This document shows positions 1 to 7,085 of a DNA stretch of 12,387 nucleotides, piece by piece. The notes under the pieces are model-generated. The model ran no database searches. It was not told where the DNA came from and saw nothing but the letters and a program-made list of their open reading frames with translations. Origin of the DNA: Clostridia bacterium (lineage in GTDB: Bacteria > Bacillota_A > Clostridia > Oscillospirales > CAG-272). Every line of letters begins with the position of its first letter. Within the stretch, counting starts at the first letter, position 1. Made by a program: the position numbers and the translations under genes. The DNA is taken from contig JAGBZZ010000103.1 in assembly GCA_017652965.1 (NCBI GenBank), forward strand, positions 1 to 12,387. The letters are read 5' to 3'.

Positions 1-1373
1 CCCTCTCGGAGGATATAGCGCCCACCCGGGGCAACGCTCAGCTTTTCGACCGCATGACCGTAAAAGGGCGGCAGGATATTGGTAACCGACCGCGGGATTG
101 TAAGGCTTTTGAGCTTGAGATCTCCCAAAAGGCCGGGATTGATCGTGGTCAGGTTATCGGGTAAGGTCAGATGGGCCAGGGTGGCGGGTGCCTCGTAGAA
201 AAAGCCGCGCTCCAGGCGGGCGGCCTCCGTGATCACCAGCCTCGCAAGGCTGTGCATGGGCTCGTACATCGTGTGCACGATCTCGCGGCCTCTTACGTCC
301 ACTGTGCAAAGCTCACGCAGGCTGACGGCGGCCGCCTCCCCCAAGGGAAGCGAACGCTCGAGCGTTGTAAGGCCGCAACAGCCAAACAGTGCCCCCCGCT
401 CGGCTACTGCCCCCCGCGGAAGGACTAACTCCTCCCTGGCCGGGTCGACACACAATGCCCCACGGCAGACCCGCTTGACGGTGGCGGGGATATCGGTATA
501 TGCGGCGGCCAGCAAAAGGCTGCCGTCGCGCTTTAAAAGGCAGTTGTCCTTGACGGTATATAGGCGGTGCGCAGGATCGACCGTGATGCTTTCCAGACTG
601 TCGCAGCGATAAAAGGCCAGGGGGTCGATCTGTACGTTGGCGGGGACGTGTAGGGATTCGAGCCAGACGCAGCACGCAAAGGCGAAGGGGAGGAGACGGG
701 TGATCTCGTCCGGCAGGCGAAGGTCACAAAGGTCAACGCCGTTCAGCCGGATCCCCTCCGCATAATACGTGGGGTTTGACTCGGGATCCTCAAAGGTGAT
801 GCGACAAAAGGCGGCAAGATCGCGGATGTGTAGCTCGCACAGCACCTCGCAGCCGGCAAAGGCCTTTTCTCCCACGTGGGCAAGGGTCGTGGGGAGGGAA
901 AGCGTGAATAGCCCATCGCATCCCAAAAAGGCGCGATCCCCGATCTCGGTGAGCCCCTCGGGCAGGGTAAGATTATCAAGGTTCGTACAGCCCGAAAAGG
1001 CGTACGGCCCAATCACCTCAAGGTCCTTTGGCAGGGCGATGCGGCAAAGCTCGGTGCAGTCACAAAAGGCGGAGGAGGGCAGCTCCTTGATGGCGGTGGC
1101 GGAGAGGTCGACCGTTTCCAGGGCATCGCACCCCTTAAAGCAGGCGGGGGAAATGGCCGATACAAAGGCAGGTGCCGTGAACTCCTCGATCTCCTTGTTG
1201 ATACAAGAGATCAGATGGATGCCGCCCCCCACCCTTTCGAACTTGAAGTCGCGGAAAAGGAGAAGCTCGTGCATCTCATCATCCGAAACATTGCGGGGGG
1301 AAAAACGCGTATGGCAGGTGCGGCAGATACCGCCACCGTCGTATTTGGCACCGCATTCGGGACAGAATTTCAT
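1..1373 (-). CDS. Zinc-ribbon leucine-rich-repeat (BspA/LRR_5-like) protein, 3' end outside window
   Basis: I translated this frame by hand; it is open from ATG at 1373 to the window edge, 457 codons with no stop. The N-terminus is a Cys4 zinc ribbon (C4, C7, C17, C20; CPECG then CRTC). After a linker, about four clear LRR_5 units of roughly 23 residues occupy residues 72-183 (AF.GC..L..L.LP..L..IG pattern), with more degenerate units through residues 215-457. There is no signal peptide or membrane segment, so a cytoplasmic location is likely, unlike secreted BspA adhesins. A Shine-Dalgarno (AGGGGGC) precedes the ATG. It lies 31 bp behind the double-zinc-ribbon gene and probably shares its transcript. 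LRR_5 repeats usually mediate protein binding; the ligand here is unknown. The family call is firm, the function is not. Confidence 0.85.
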   Translation of the reverse strand, partial: MKFCPECGAKYDGGGICRTCHTRFSPRNVSDDEMHELLLFRDFKFERVGGGIHLISCINKEIEEFTAPAFVSAISPACFKGCDALETVDLSATAIKELPSSAFCDCTELCRIALPKDLEVIGPYAFSGCTNLDNLTLPEGLTEIGDRAFLGCDGLFTLSLPTTLAHVGEKAFAGCEVLCELHIRDLAAFCRITFEDPESNPTYYAEGIRLNGVDLCDLRLPDEITRLLPFAFACCVWLESLHVPANVQIDPLAFYRCDSLESITVDPAHRLYTVKDNCLLKRDGSLLLAAAYTDIPATVKRVCRGALCVDPAREELVLPRGAVAERGALFGCCGLTTLERSLPLGEAAAVSLRELCTVDVRGREIVHTMYEPMHSLARLVITEAARLERGFFYEAPATLAHLTLPDNLTTINPGLLGDLKLKSLTIPRSVTNILPPFYGHAVEKLSVAPGGRYILRE

Positions 1374-1404
1374 GGAACGCCCCCTGTATAATGAAATGTT
1401 TTGT

Positions 1405-2592
1405 TTACGGATTTGGCAAATATCCCGCAACATCGGGGGGTGCAACACAAAGAGAGGCATCGCCCGTCAGCATAAGGAGGTACAAAAGCAGGGCGAAAAG
1501 CCCGACGCCGGCGAGGATCAGGAAGGCGATCTTCAGGGCCGAAAGCGGGGCGCGCCCGGCAACCTTGCCGCTTTCACCGTTGACGATGAAGCTGTAGGTC
1601 TTGTTGCGGTAACGGTAGGAGGAGAGCCAGACGGGAAGCAGGATGTGCTTGAAGGCCACCTTGCGGTAATCGTGCCCGTAGGTCATCCCCCGGTAGGTGT
1701 CATAACCGCGCGCGGCCTTGATGGCATTTTCCATCTTTTCCTCGGCCAGGGGGCGGATGCGGTCAAAGCCCTCCTTAAGCCCAAGGGTATACCGCTCGGC
1801 CATAAAGCCGGCAAGATAGGCGGGATTATACACCTTCAGTACCTTTGTGCTGAAGGGCTCGACCTTTTTAAGAAGAGCGGCATCGGTATGGCGCGAGGCA
1901 CAGCACGGGGTATCGTCAAGATACAGGCTGTGCGTCCCCGAGATCGGATACCAGTCGATCACCGTCTTGGTGCGCCGCTCGGTCTTACCGTTGACGCGCA
2001 CGGTATAGGTGACGGTGCGGCGGCGGCCACCCTGGCCGGAATAGGTGGTAAACAGATCGGTGTCGTAGGTGAAATAGGGAAGATAGACCCCCTTCATGTC
2101 TGCATCGTGCGTGGCACGGCGGAAGGCGCGGGGGGCAAGATACCGCCGCTTGACCCAGCTTTTGAACATCTCGTTGGCACGCTCGTGCGTCAGCTTATGC
2201 GGCACCATGGTCTCGGGCCGCAGGATCGGCTTGGCAGGCTGAGGGTCGGTAACGTACTGGCTCCCGCAGAAGGGGCAGGATACGGTCATCTCGGTCGCAT
2301 CCGAGACGGTCTCGGCCCCGCAGGAGGGGCATACCAGCACGCTTTCTCCCTCTTCCTCCCAGTTCGGCGCTTCGGCCGTGGCGGCCTCGGGATCATACAG
2401 ATACTCCGGGGCTTCTACCTCGGCAGCCTCGATCGGTGCCTCTCTTTTGCAGTAGGGGCAAAGGAGATTTTCCCCGGCGGGGGAGTACACCATGCGGTTG
2501 CCGCAAGAGGAACAGGGGAAGGCGTGGCTTTTCGCCTCTTTCTTTTCGGTGCTGCTCTCATTTTCGGACACAGCTTTGATCTCTTCGCTCAT
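1405..2592 (-). CDS. Membrane-anchored double zinc-ribbon protein
   Basis: A 395-residue protein with a charged N-terminal tail, then two Cys4 zinc ribbons: C27/C30/C45/C48 and C88/C91/C106/C109, separated by an acidic linker. A long soluble middle region (about 130-345) is rich in aromatic YxPY and YPISGTHS-type motifs. One hydrophobic segment (about 352-375) lies near the C-terminus and is followed by a short tail of about 20 residues. This layout matches the uncharacterised TFIIB-type zinc-ribbon membrane proteins common in Firmicutes, some of which are mislabelled as PriA-like helicases; no helicase motifs are visible. A strong TAGGAGGC ribosome binding site precedes the ATG. Located between an AbrB-like gene and a zinc-ribbon LRR gene on the same strand. 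Biochemical role unknown. Confidence 0.85.
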   Translation of the reverse strand: MSEEIKAVSENESSTEKKEAKSHAFPCSSCGNRMVYSPAGENLLCPYCKREAPIEAAEVEAPEYLYDPEAATAEAPNWEEEGESVLVCPSCGAETVSDATEMTVSCPFCGSQYVTDPQPAKPILRPETMVPHKLTHERANEMFKSWVKRRYLAPRAFRRATHDADMKGVYLPYFTYDTDLFTTYSGQGGRRRTVTYTVRVNGKTERRTKTVIDWYPISGTHSLYLDDTPCCASRHTDAALLKKVEPFSTKVLKVYNPAYLAGFMAERYTLGLKEGFDRIRPLAEEKMENAIKAARGYDTYRGMTYGHDYRKVAFKHILLPVWLSSYRYRNKTYSFIVNGESGKVAGRAPLSALKIAFLILAGVGLFALLLYLLMLTGDASLCVAPPDVAGYLPNP

Positions 2593-2603
2593 CTTAGCCT
2601 CCT

Positions 2604-2637
2604 AAAAAGACAGCACGACTGTTCTTTTCAGCCGTGC
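2604..2637 (-). terminator. Hairpin with U-tract between abrB-like gene and zinc-ribbon gene
   Basis: On the minus strand a 9-bp stem (GCACGGCTG with CAGTCGTGC, one G-U pair, 7-nt loop) is followed after four bases by TTTTT. It lies after the AbrB stop codon. The U-tract is immediately followed by the AGGAGG ribosome binding site of the next gene, so it may be a leaky or regulated attenuator rather than a full stop. The alternative is a weak hairpin without function. Confidence 0.5.
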
Positions 2638-2661
2638 CGCCACATAAAATGAAGTTGAAGG

Positions 2662-2904
2662 TCAGTTCTTGCCGATCTCTGCGCGGCAATGCTTGCAGAT
2701 CTTTTTGCCGTTGTATTCCACAAGATCCTCGCCGCCACCGCAGAAGATGCAAAGCGGCAGATACTTAGAAAGAACGATGCGGCCGTCGTCTACAAAAATT
2801 TCAAAAGCGTCTCCGTCCTCGATCCCCATGCTGCGGCGCATCTCCATAGGAATCACTACACGACCAAGCTCATCGATCTTACGTACCATACCGGTTGATT
2901 TCAT
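2662..2904 (-). CDS. abrB: AbrB-family transcriptional regulator with C-terminal zinc ribbon
   Basis: An 80-residue protein. Residues 1-48 form the swapped-hairpin AbrB DNA-binding domain (MKSTGMVRKIDELGRVVIP onward), closely resembling Bacillus AbrB and Abh, which are transition-state regulators of sporulation and stationary-phase genes. The C-terminal 30 residues carry a Cys4 site (C52, C55, C70, C73; CIFCGG and CKHC) instead of the Bacillus AbrB multimerisation domain, a form I know from clostridial AbrB-like proteins. The reading frame is open farther upstream to 3111, but the ATG at 2904 has a GGGAGG ribosome binding site 6 bases away and lies downstream of a consensus promoter, so this start is chosen. 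Transcribed divergently from spoIIIA. Family assignment is strong; orthology with Bacillus AbrB is inferred. Confidence 0.9.
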   Translation of the reverse strand: MKSTGMVRKIDELGRVVIPMEMRRSMGIEDGDAFEIFVDDGRIVLSKYLPLCIFCGGGEDLVEYNGKKICKHCRAEIGKN

Positions 2905-2955
2905 GCATACCTCCCGAGCCGCGAGGGCTCTACTTGCGTTGTTTTTTTCGTATGT

Positions 2956-2984
2956 ATTGTAGCATGGATCTCGAATTTTGTCAA
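2956..2984 (-). promoter_or_regulatory. Sigma-A promoter for the abrB-like gene
   Basis: Read on the minus strand: TTGACA, then a 17-base spacer, then TACAAT. This is a full -35 consensus with one mismatch in the -10. It lies 52 bases upstream of the AbrB start codon. It sits in the shared region with the divergent spoIIIA operon, so the two transcription units could influence each other. Confidence 0.85.
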
Positions 2985-3034
2985 GATACATCTCTCTATT
3001 TGCAGATTTTTTTTGCATTACCGTTTTTTGTGTC

Positions 3035-3098
3035 GAAGGAGGGCACCGTGAAGCATCGCTTTTTTGTTTTTTGCCCCGTCCGCCGATGGATGCGGTGA
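3035..3098 (+). promoter_or_regulatory. Possible translated leader (16 codons) coupled to spoIIIAA
   Basis: A near-perfect Shine-Dalgarno (GAAGGAGG, 3035-3042) is followed 5 bases later by GTG at 3048. The frame encodes 16 residues ending RRWMR and stops with TGA at 3096-3098. The likely spoIIIAA ATG at 3086 lies inside this frame and has no Shine-Dalgarno of its own, so ribosomes ending at 3098 could restart at 3086. The alternative is that the GTG is the true spoIIIAA start in a sequence carrying a single-base error in the T-runs at 3060-3072. Peptide function is unknown. Confidence 0.35.
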
Positions 3099-3982
3099 TC
3101 CCCGAGGGCATCCTTTCGGCCCTGCCGCCCGCCCTTTGCCGGGCACTGGAGGTGTGGTTTGAGTCGCATCCGCCCCCCTCTCCCCCACCGGCCGAGCTGC
3201 GCCTGCGGGCGGGGCGCTATGCCGCCCTGACGGTTTGCGGGCGCAACGTGCTTTTGCCCGTGCTTCTTTCTGGGGAGGAGCTGGAGGCTCTCCTTTTGCG
3301 CTTTTGCGGCGGCTCGCTGTATGCGTACAGGGCGCCGCTTTCGGAGGGGTATCTCGACCTTGGGGACGGGGTGCGCCTTGGCATTGCGGGGCGTGCAGTG
3401 ATGGAGGGCGGCCGCCCCGTGGGGGTGAGTGACGTGACCTCGCTTGTCCTTCGCCTGCCGCACAGGGTCGAGGCGGCGGGGGCGGCGGCCGAGGCACTGC
3501 TTTGTCGCCTCGGTGGGCGGGGGCTTCTCATCTTTTCGCCACCCGGGGTCGGAAAAACCACCCTTTTGCGGGATCTTGCCGCGCGCCTTTCGGAGGGGGC
3601 CCGCGCCCGCCGCACCGTCTTGGTGGACAGCCGTGGCGAGCTTTCGGCAGGGGGATATGGGCGGGGCGCCCATCTGGATATTTTGCTGGGATACCCGAAG
3701 GCGACAGGCATCGAGCAGGCCGTGCGGACCCTCTCGCCCGAGGTGATCCTGCTCGATGAGATCGGCTCGCGGCGGGAGGCCGAGGCTATCCTTGGCGTAT
3801 TGGGATGCGGTGTGCAGACAGTGGCCACCGCCCACGCCGCCACAGCCGAGGAGCTGGCCGGGCGTGCCGCCATCCGTCCGCTTTTGCAGGCAGGGGTCTT
3901 CGGGGCCTTGCTTGGGCTTAGCCGCACGGGGGCTGGGGTCACGGCCACCCCCTATCCCTGGCCGCCGGAGGCAGGGCTTTGA
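3086..3982 (+). CDS. spoIIIAA: Stage III sporulation protein AA, ATPase of the SpoIIIA channel
   Basis: A 298-residue cytoplasmic ATPase, related to type II/IV secretion ATPases, that energises the SpoIIIA-SpoIIQ channel between mother cell and forespore. Walker A is SPPGVGKTT (151-159, K157); Walker B is VILLDEIG (220-227, D224/E225). Between them lies DSRGELSAGG (181-190), typical of the family, and VATAH follows at 246-250. The frame is open back to 2978, but the upstream part is low-complexity and unlike the family; the ATG at 3086 gives the usual length. It has no ribosome binding site and may be coupled to the leader frame. First gene of an eight-gene operon; its stop overlaps the spoIIIAB start as TTGA. 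No convincing sigma-E promoter could be picked by eye. Confidence 0.93.
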   Translation: MDAVIPEGILSALPPALCRALEVWFESHPPPSPPPAELRLRAGRYAALTVCGRNVLLPVLLSGEELEALLLRFCGGSLYAYRAPLSEGYLDLGDGVRLGIAGRAVMEGGRPVGVSDVTSLVLRLPHRVEAAGAAAEALLCRLGGRGLLIFSPPGVGKTTLLRDLAARLSEGARARRTVLVDSRGELSAGGYGRGAHLDILLGYPKATGIEQAVRTLSPEVILLDEIGSRREAEAILGVLGCGVQTVATAHAATAEELAGRAAIRPLLQAGVFGALLGLSRTGAGVTATPYPWPPEAGL

Positions 3983-4464
3983 CGGTGCGGCTTTTCGGGG
4001 CGGCGGCCATCCTTGCCGTCGGCATCCTTTTGGGGGCGCGGGGGAGTGCGGCCGCCACCGAGCACATCCGACAGCTGGAGGGGCTTTTGCTTCTTGTGCG
4101 GCACGTGCGGGAGCGCATCTCCTGCTTCCACACGCCCAAGGAGAGGATCTTTCTCACCTTCCGGCATGAGGCGCTTTCGCGGATCGGCTTTTTGCGCGAG
4201 CTTTGCCGTGGGGATATGACGGCCGCCCTTCAGGCCTGTCGGGATTCTTTATACCTCAGTGAGGAGGAGCTTGCGATCCTTTTTGAGTTCAGCGCGGGGC
4301 TTGGGCAGGGATATCTTGCCGAGGAGCTTTCAAGATGTGAGCTGGCCGCCGGCCGCCTGGAGGGGGCATTGGCGGCGGCGCGGGAGGGGCTGCCGCGTAC
4401 CGCCGGGATCTATCGGACGGTCGCCGTAAGCGGGGCGCTGGCCGTGATATTGGTATTTCTTTAG
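3979..4464 (+). CDS. spoIIIAB: Stage III sporulation protein AB
   Basis: A 161-residue protein with an N-terminal hydrophobic segment (about 5-25), a helical soluble middle and a C-terminal hydrophobic segment (about 145-161). This is the SpoIIIAB layout, resembling GspF-type platform proteins of secretion systems; it is thought to anchor the SpoIIIAA ATPase at the mother-cell side of the septal membrane. TTG is chosen as start because it overlaps the spoIIIAA stop (TTGA) and GGAGG lies 7 bases upstream; an in-frame GTG two codons later is spaced less well. Length fits the family (about 170 in Bacillus). Confidence 0.9.
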   Translation: MTVRLFGAAAILAVGILLGARGSAAATEHIRQLEGLLLLVRHVRERISCFHTPKERIFLTFRHEALSRIGFLRELCRGDMTAALQACRDSLYLSEEELAILFEFSAGLGQGYLAEELSRCELAAGRLEGALAAAREGLPRTAGIYRTVAVSGALAVILVFL

Positions 4465-4505
4465 AAGGCGGGGGATGCCCCGGGAAAAGAAGGAGGAAAA
4501 AGAGG

Positions 4506-4700
4506 ATGGACGTCGGGCTGATCTTGAAGGTGGTGGGTGTCGGGATGATCGTCACCGTCTCCTGCCAGATCCTTTCCAAGGCGGGGCGGGATGAGCAGTC
4601 TATGCTGGTGTCGCTTTCGGGGATCGTTTTGGTGCTTCTGATGCTGATCGGGGAGATCGGGAGGCTGTATGAGGCCATACGGAGCGTATTCGGGTTTTGA
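4506..4700 (+). CDS. spoIIIAC: Stage III sporulation protein AC
   Basis: A 64-residue integral membrane protein with two hydrophobic segments (about 3-21 and 34-52) separated by a short polar loop (SKAGRDEQ). The N-terminal DVGLILKVVGVGMIV and the loop are highly characteristic of SpoIIIAC. It has its own ribosome binding site (AAGGAGG about 9 bases before ATG) after a 41-bp gap from spoIIIAB, the widest gap in the first seven genes. Its stop overlaps the spoIIIAD start as TTGA. Confidence 0.93.
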   Translation: MDVGLILKVVGVGMIVTVSCQILSKAGRDEQSMLVSLSGIVLVLLMLIGEIGRLYEAIRSVFGF

Positions 4701-5083
4701 GCCTTTGGGGCATTTGCGGGCTGACGCTTCTTGCGGCCTCTTTGCTGCTTTTCCTGCGCGAGGTCGGGGGCCGTCTTGTGCCGTTGGGGGTCATGGCGGC
4801 AGGGACGGTGCTTTTTACCTTCCTGCTTGGGCGTTACGCTACGCTTTTTTCCTTCCTGCGCGAGCTGCCGGGGGGCGAGACGGTCAGCGAGGCGGTGACG
4901 CTTTCCTTCCGCGTTTTGGGGCTTTCCTTTCTGACCGAGACCTCGGCCGGGATGTGCCGGGATCTTGGCGAGGGGGGGCTTGCCATCAGGCTGGAGTGGT
5001 GCGGCCGCGCCGAGATCCTTCTCGTATGTCTGCCGCTTTTGTCCCGCATGACAGAGGCCGCCCTTGCGCTTCTTGCGGGATGA
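4697..5083 (+). CDS. spoIIIAD: Stage III sporulation protein AD
   Basis: A 128-residue protein with four probable hydrophobic segments, matching SpoIIIAD (about 130 residues in Bacillus). The middle (VLGLSFLTETSAGMCRDLGE, about 73-92) and the ending (EILLVCLPLLSRMTE) are family-like. TTG at 4697 overlaps the spoIIIAC stop codon; a weak GGAG lies 12 bases upstream, so translation probably depends on coupling. Its stop overlaps the ATG of spoIIIAE (ATGA). Membrane component of the channel complex together with AC and AE. Confidence 0.9.
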   Translation: MSLWGICGLTLLAASLLLFLREVGGRLVPLGVMAAGTVLFTFLLGRYATLFSFLRELPGGETVSEAVTLSFRVLGLSFLTETSAGMCRDLGEGGLAIRLEWCGRAEILLVCLPLLSRMTEAALALLAG

Positions 5084-6177
5084 GGATGCTTTTGGCGCTT
5101 ATCCTCCTGTCGGCCGTCCTTCTTTTCGGTGCGATCCCCGCATCCGCCGCTACCCCCGAGGAGTATTGGGAGGAGCTTTCGGGCATCCTGCCCTCTCTTT
5201 CGGGGGATCTTTTGCCCGCCACCGATGCCGCATCGCTTGGCGAGGCGGTGGGGGTGCGCTATCTTTTTGAGGTGATAGCGGAGGGGGTCGGCAGCCGCAC
5301 GGGTGAGCTTGTCGGTACACTTCTTCTGGTTGGCGGTATCACCCTTCTTTTTGCCCTTCTTTCGGCGCTCGGGCAGGGGCTTGGCGGCGGCACCGTGCGG
5401 GTGGCCGAGGCCATCCTTGGGGTGATGCTTATGCTGACGGTCTACGAGCGCACCGAGGGGTGCTTTGCCCGTGCCACCGCCTACCTTGCCGACCTTTCCA
5501 CCCTTGCCGAGCTTGCCGCCCCCCTGATGAGCGGGCTCTACCTTGCGGGGGGCAATACGGCCACGGCGGCGGTGGGCGGCGGGGCGATGGCCGCCACGAC
5601 GCTTGTGCTGGAGTATCTGATGGGGGCGGCCCTTATGCCGCTTTTGCGGATCATGCTGGGCTTTTTGCTCGTCTCGGCGATCGGGGAGATCCGCACCGAG
5701 GGGGTCAGCACCGCGCTTCGCAATCTCTACGTGACGGTGCTTGGCCTTTTCTCGGCACTGATCGCGGCCTCCCTGGCGCTTGGCAGTGTCCTTGGGGCGG
5801 CACAGGATAGTCTTACCCTGCGCTCGCTCCGTTTTGCGGTGGGGCAGATGCTTCCGGTAGTGGGCGGGACGGTCTCAAGCTCGCTTGGGGCGGCGATGGC
5901 CTCGCTTTCGCTGATCCGCGGGACGGCGGGCGTTGGGGTGGCGGCCACCGCGCTTTTGCCGCTTTTGCCCCTCGTGGCCGAGCTGGTCCTTGTGCGGCTT
6001 TCGCTTTCACTCCTTTCGGCCTTTGCCGCGGCGCTGGGGGCGGCGGCACCCGTCCGCCTTTTGCGTGCTTACCGTGCCCTTTTGGATCTTGTGCTGGCCG
6101 CCGTGGCTATGGCGGGGCTTTTGTTTATCTTCCTTGGGGCGATGCTGGCGCGCTGTGCGCCGGCGGTGGGGGTGTAG
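5080..6177 (+). CDS. spoIIIAE: Stage III sporulation protein AE
   Basis: A 365-residue polytopic membrane protein, the largest membrane subunit of the SpoIIIA complex. A signal peptide is visible (residues 1-23, ending ASA), then a short extracytoplasmic region and about six to seven hydrophobic segments (near 78-97, 107-121, 180-200, 214-235, 286-305, 308-325, 333-355). Family hallmarks: GLYLAGGNTATAA (152-164) and AQDSLTLRSLRFAVG..LPVVGG (241-263). The frame is open well upstream to 4669, but that stretch is the shadow of spoIIIAD. ATG at 5080 overlaps the spoIIIAD stop and directly precedes the signal peptide; a second ATG two codons later is an alternative. Slightly shorter than the roughly 400 residues of Bacillus. 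Confidence 0.92.
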   Translation: MRMLLALILLSAVLLFGAIPASAATPEEYWEELSGILPSLSGDLLPATDAASLGEAVGVRYLFEVIAEGVGSRTGELVGTLLLVGGITLLFALLSALGQGLGGGTVRVAEAILGVMLMLTVYERTEGCFARATAYLADLSTLAELAAPLMSGLYLAGGNTATAAVGGGAMAATTLVLEYLMGAALMPLLRIMLGFLLVSAIGEIRTEGVSTALRNLYVTVLGLFSALIAASLALGSVLGAAQDSLTLRSLRFAVGQMLPVVGGTVSSSLGAAMASLSLIRGTAGVGVAATALLPLLPLVAELVLVRLSLSLLSAFAAALGAAAPVRLLRAYRALLDLVLAAVAMAGLLFIFLGAMLARCAPAVGV

Positions 6178-6178
6178 G

Positions 6179-6652
6179 ATGCAGGAGTATCTGACGTCGC
6201 TTCTCGCGGTTTCGGCCGTGACGGCGGTGCTTTCCCTTCTTTCGGGGGAGGGGGCCGCCAAAAAAGGGGTCACGCTGGCCCTCTCTCTTATCCTGCTTTC
6301 CACGGTGATCCTGCCCCTGCCCGGCCTTCTTTCGAAAATCCCTGACGAGTACGGTGCCCTCCTTGACCGCCTGGAGGGGGAGTATCCGGATGCCGAGGGC
6401 TACTGGCAGGCCGCCACGATGGCGGCGGTGGAGGAGGGGATCGCCCGCCACCTTTGCGAGCGGTACGGCCTGGCGGGTGACGCGCTTTCGGTCTCTGCCC
6501 ACGGAGATATCGTGGACGGGGTGGTGATCCTGCACCGCGTGGCCCTTTCGGTATCCGGGGGTGCGTGGGCGGCCGACCTGCCGGGCATCGTACGGTACGT
6601 GGAGGAAAATACGGGGGCGGAATGCGAGGTGATATACCGTGAAAATGACTGA
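6179..6652 (+). CDS. spoIIIAF: Stage III sporulation protein AF
   Basis: A 157-residue protein with two N-terminal hydrophobic segments (about 4-22 and 31-52) followed by a soluble domain of about 100 residues, the SpoIIIAF layout. The ATG follows the spoIIIAE stop by one base, with a G-rich purine run (GGGGGTGTAGG) as ribosome binding site. The upstream open part of the frame is a shadow of spoIIIAE. The stop lies 14 bases inside spoIIIAG. In Bacillus the soluble domain is cytoplasmic or peripheral and is structurally ring-building-motif-like; its exact job in the channel is unsettled. Confidence 0.9.
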   Translation: MQEYLTSLLAVSAVTAVLSLLSGEGAAKKGVTLALSLILLSTVILPLPGLLSKIPDEYGALLDRLEGEYPDAEGYWQAATMAAVEEGIARHLCERYGLAGDALSVSAHGDIVDGVVILHRVALSVSGGAWAADLPGIVRYVEENTGAECEVIYREND

Positions 6653-7085
6653 GACTCTCTTAAAAAGCCTTCAGAATATGAAGGGGAAGTGGACGCTTCT
6701 TCTCCTTTTGCTTGGCGGCCTTTGCCTTTTGCTGCTTGGCGGGCAGGAGGCAGAGGAGGCACCCACCTTTGACAGTGAGGCCTACCGCACCGCCCTGACG
6801 GCCGAGGTCACCGCCCTGTGCCGCGAGGTCAGCGGGGTAGGGGAGACCAGTGTGCTTCTGACCCTGGAGGCGGGCGAGCGCCTTGTATACGCCGAGGACG
6901 GGGACGGCTACGTGACGGTGGGGGGCGAGGGACTGCTGGTCGAGCGGCGCCCGCCCCGCGTCCTTGGTGTGGCGGTGGTATGCACGGGCGGGGATGACCC
7001 CGCCGTGCGCGAGCGGCTGAGTGCCCTGCTTTCGGCCGCACTGGGGGTCGGCACCAATCGGGTGGAGATCACGGCAAAAAAATAG
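6639..7085 (+). CDS. spoIIIAG: Stage III sporulation protein AG, ring-forming channel subunit
   Basis: A 148-residue protein with one N-terminal membrane segment (about 18-34) and an intermembrane-space domain. Family signatures are VSGVGETSVLLTLEAGE (64-80) and a C-terminal LGVAVVCTGGDDP..R..L..AL.VG.NRVEI stretch, the ring-building fold that forms the large SpoIIIAG ring. GTG at 6639 is chosen because GAGGTGAT lies 5 bases upstream; ATG two codons later would be spaced 11 bases. Shorter than Bacillus SpoIIIAG (about 229): the inserted segment between the two signatures is only about 30 residues here. Overlaps spoIIIAF by 14 bases. Confidence 0.92.
   Translation: MKMTETLLKSLQNMKGKWTLLLLLLGGLCLLLLGGQEAEEAPTFDSEAYRTALTAEVTALCREVSGVGETSVLLTLEAGERLVYAEDGDGYVTVGGEGLLVERRPPRVLGVAVVCTGGDDPAVRERLSALLSAALGVGTNRVEITAKK

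Noticed and set aside
769..2652. 627-residue open frame on the plus strand
   Set aside because: It is antisense to the LRR and double-zinc-ribbon genes, which have family-like sequence, ribosome binding sites and a promoter; the plus-strand product is low-complexity with no recognisable domain.
3536..3562. SpoIIIAA Walker A begins with Ser rather than Gly
   Set aside because: From memory, SPPxxGKTTLLRD is common in clostridial SpoIIIAA proteins, so this is family variation rather than a defect.
2996..3948. Long minus-strand frames opposite spoIIIAA
   Set aside because: Proline/arginine-rich shadows of a clear SpoIIIAA coding frame.
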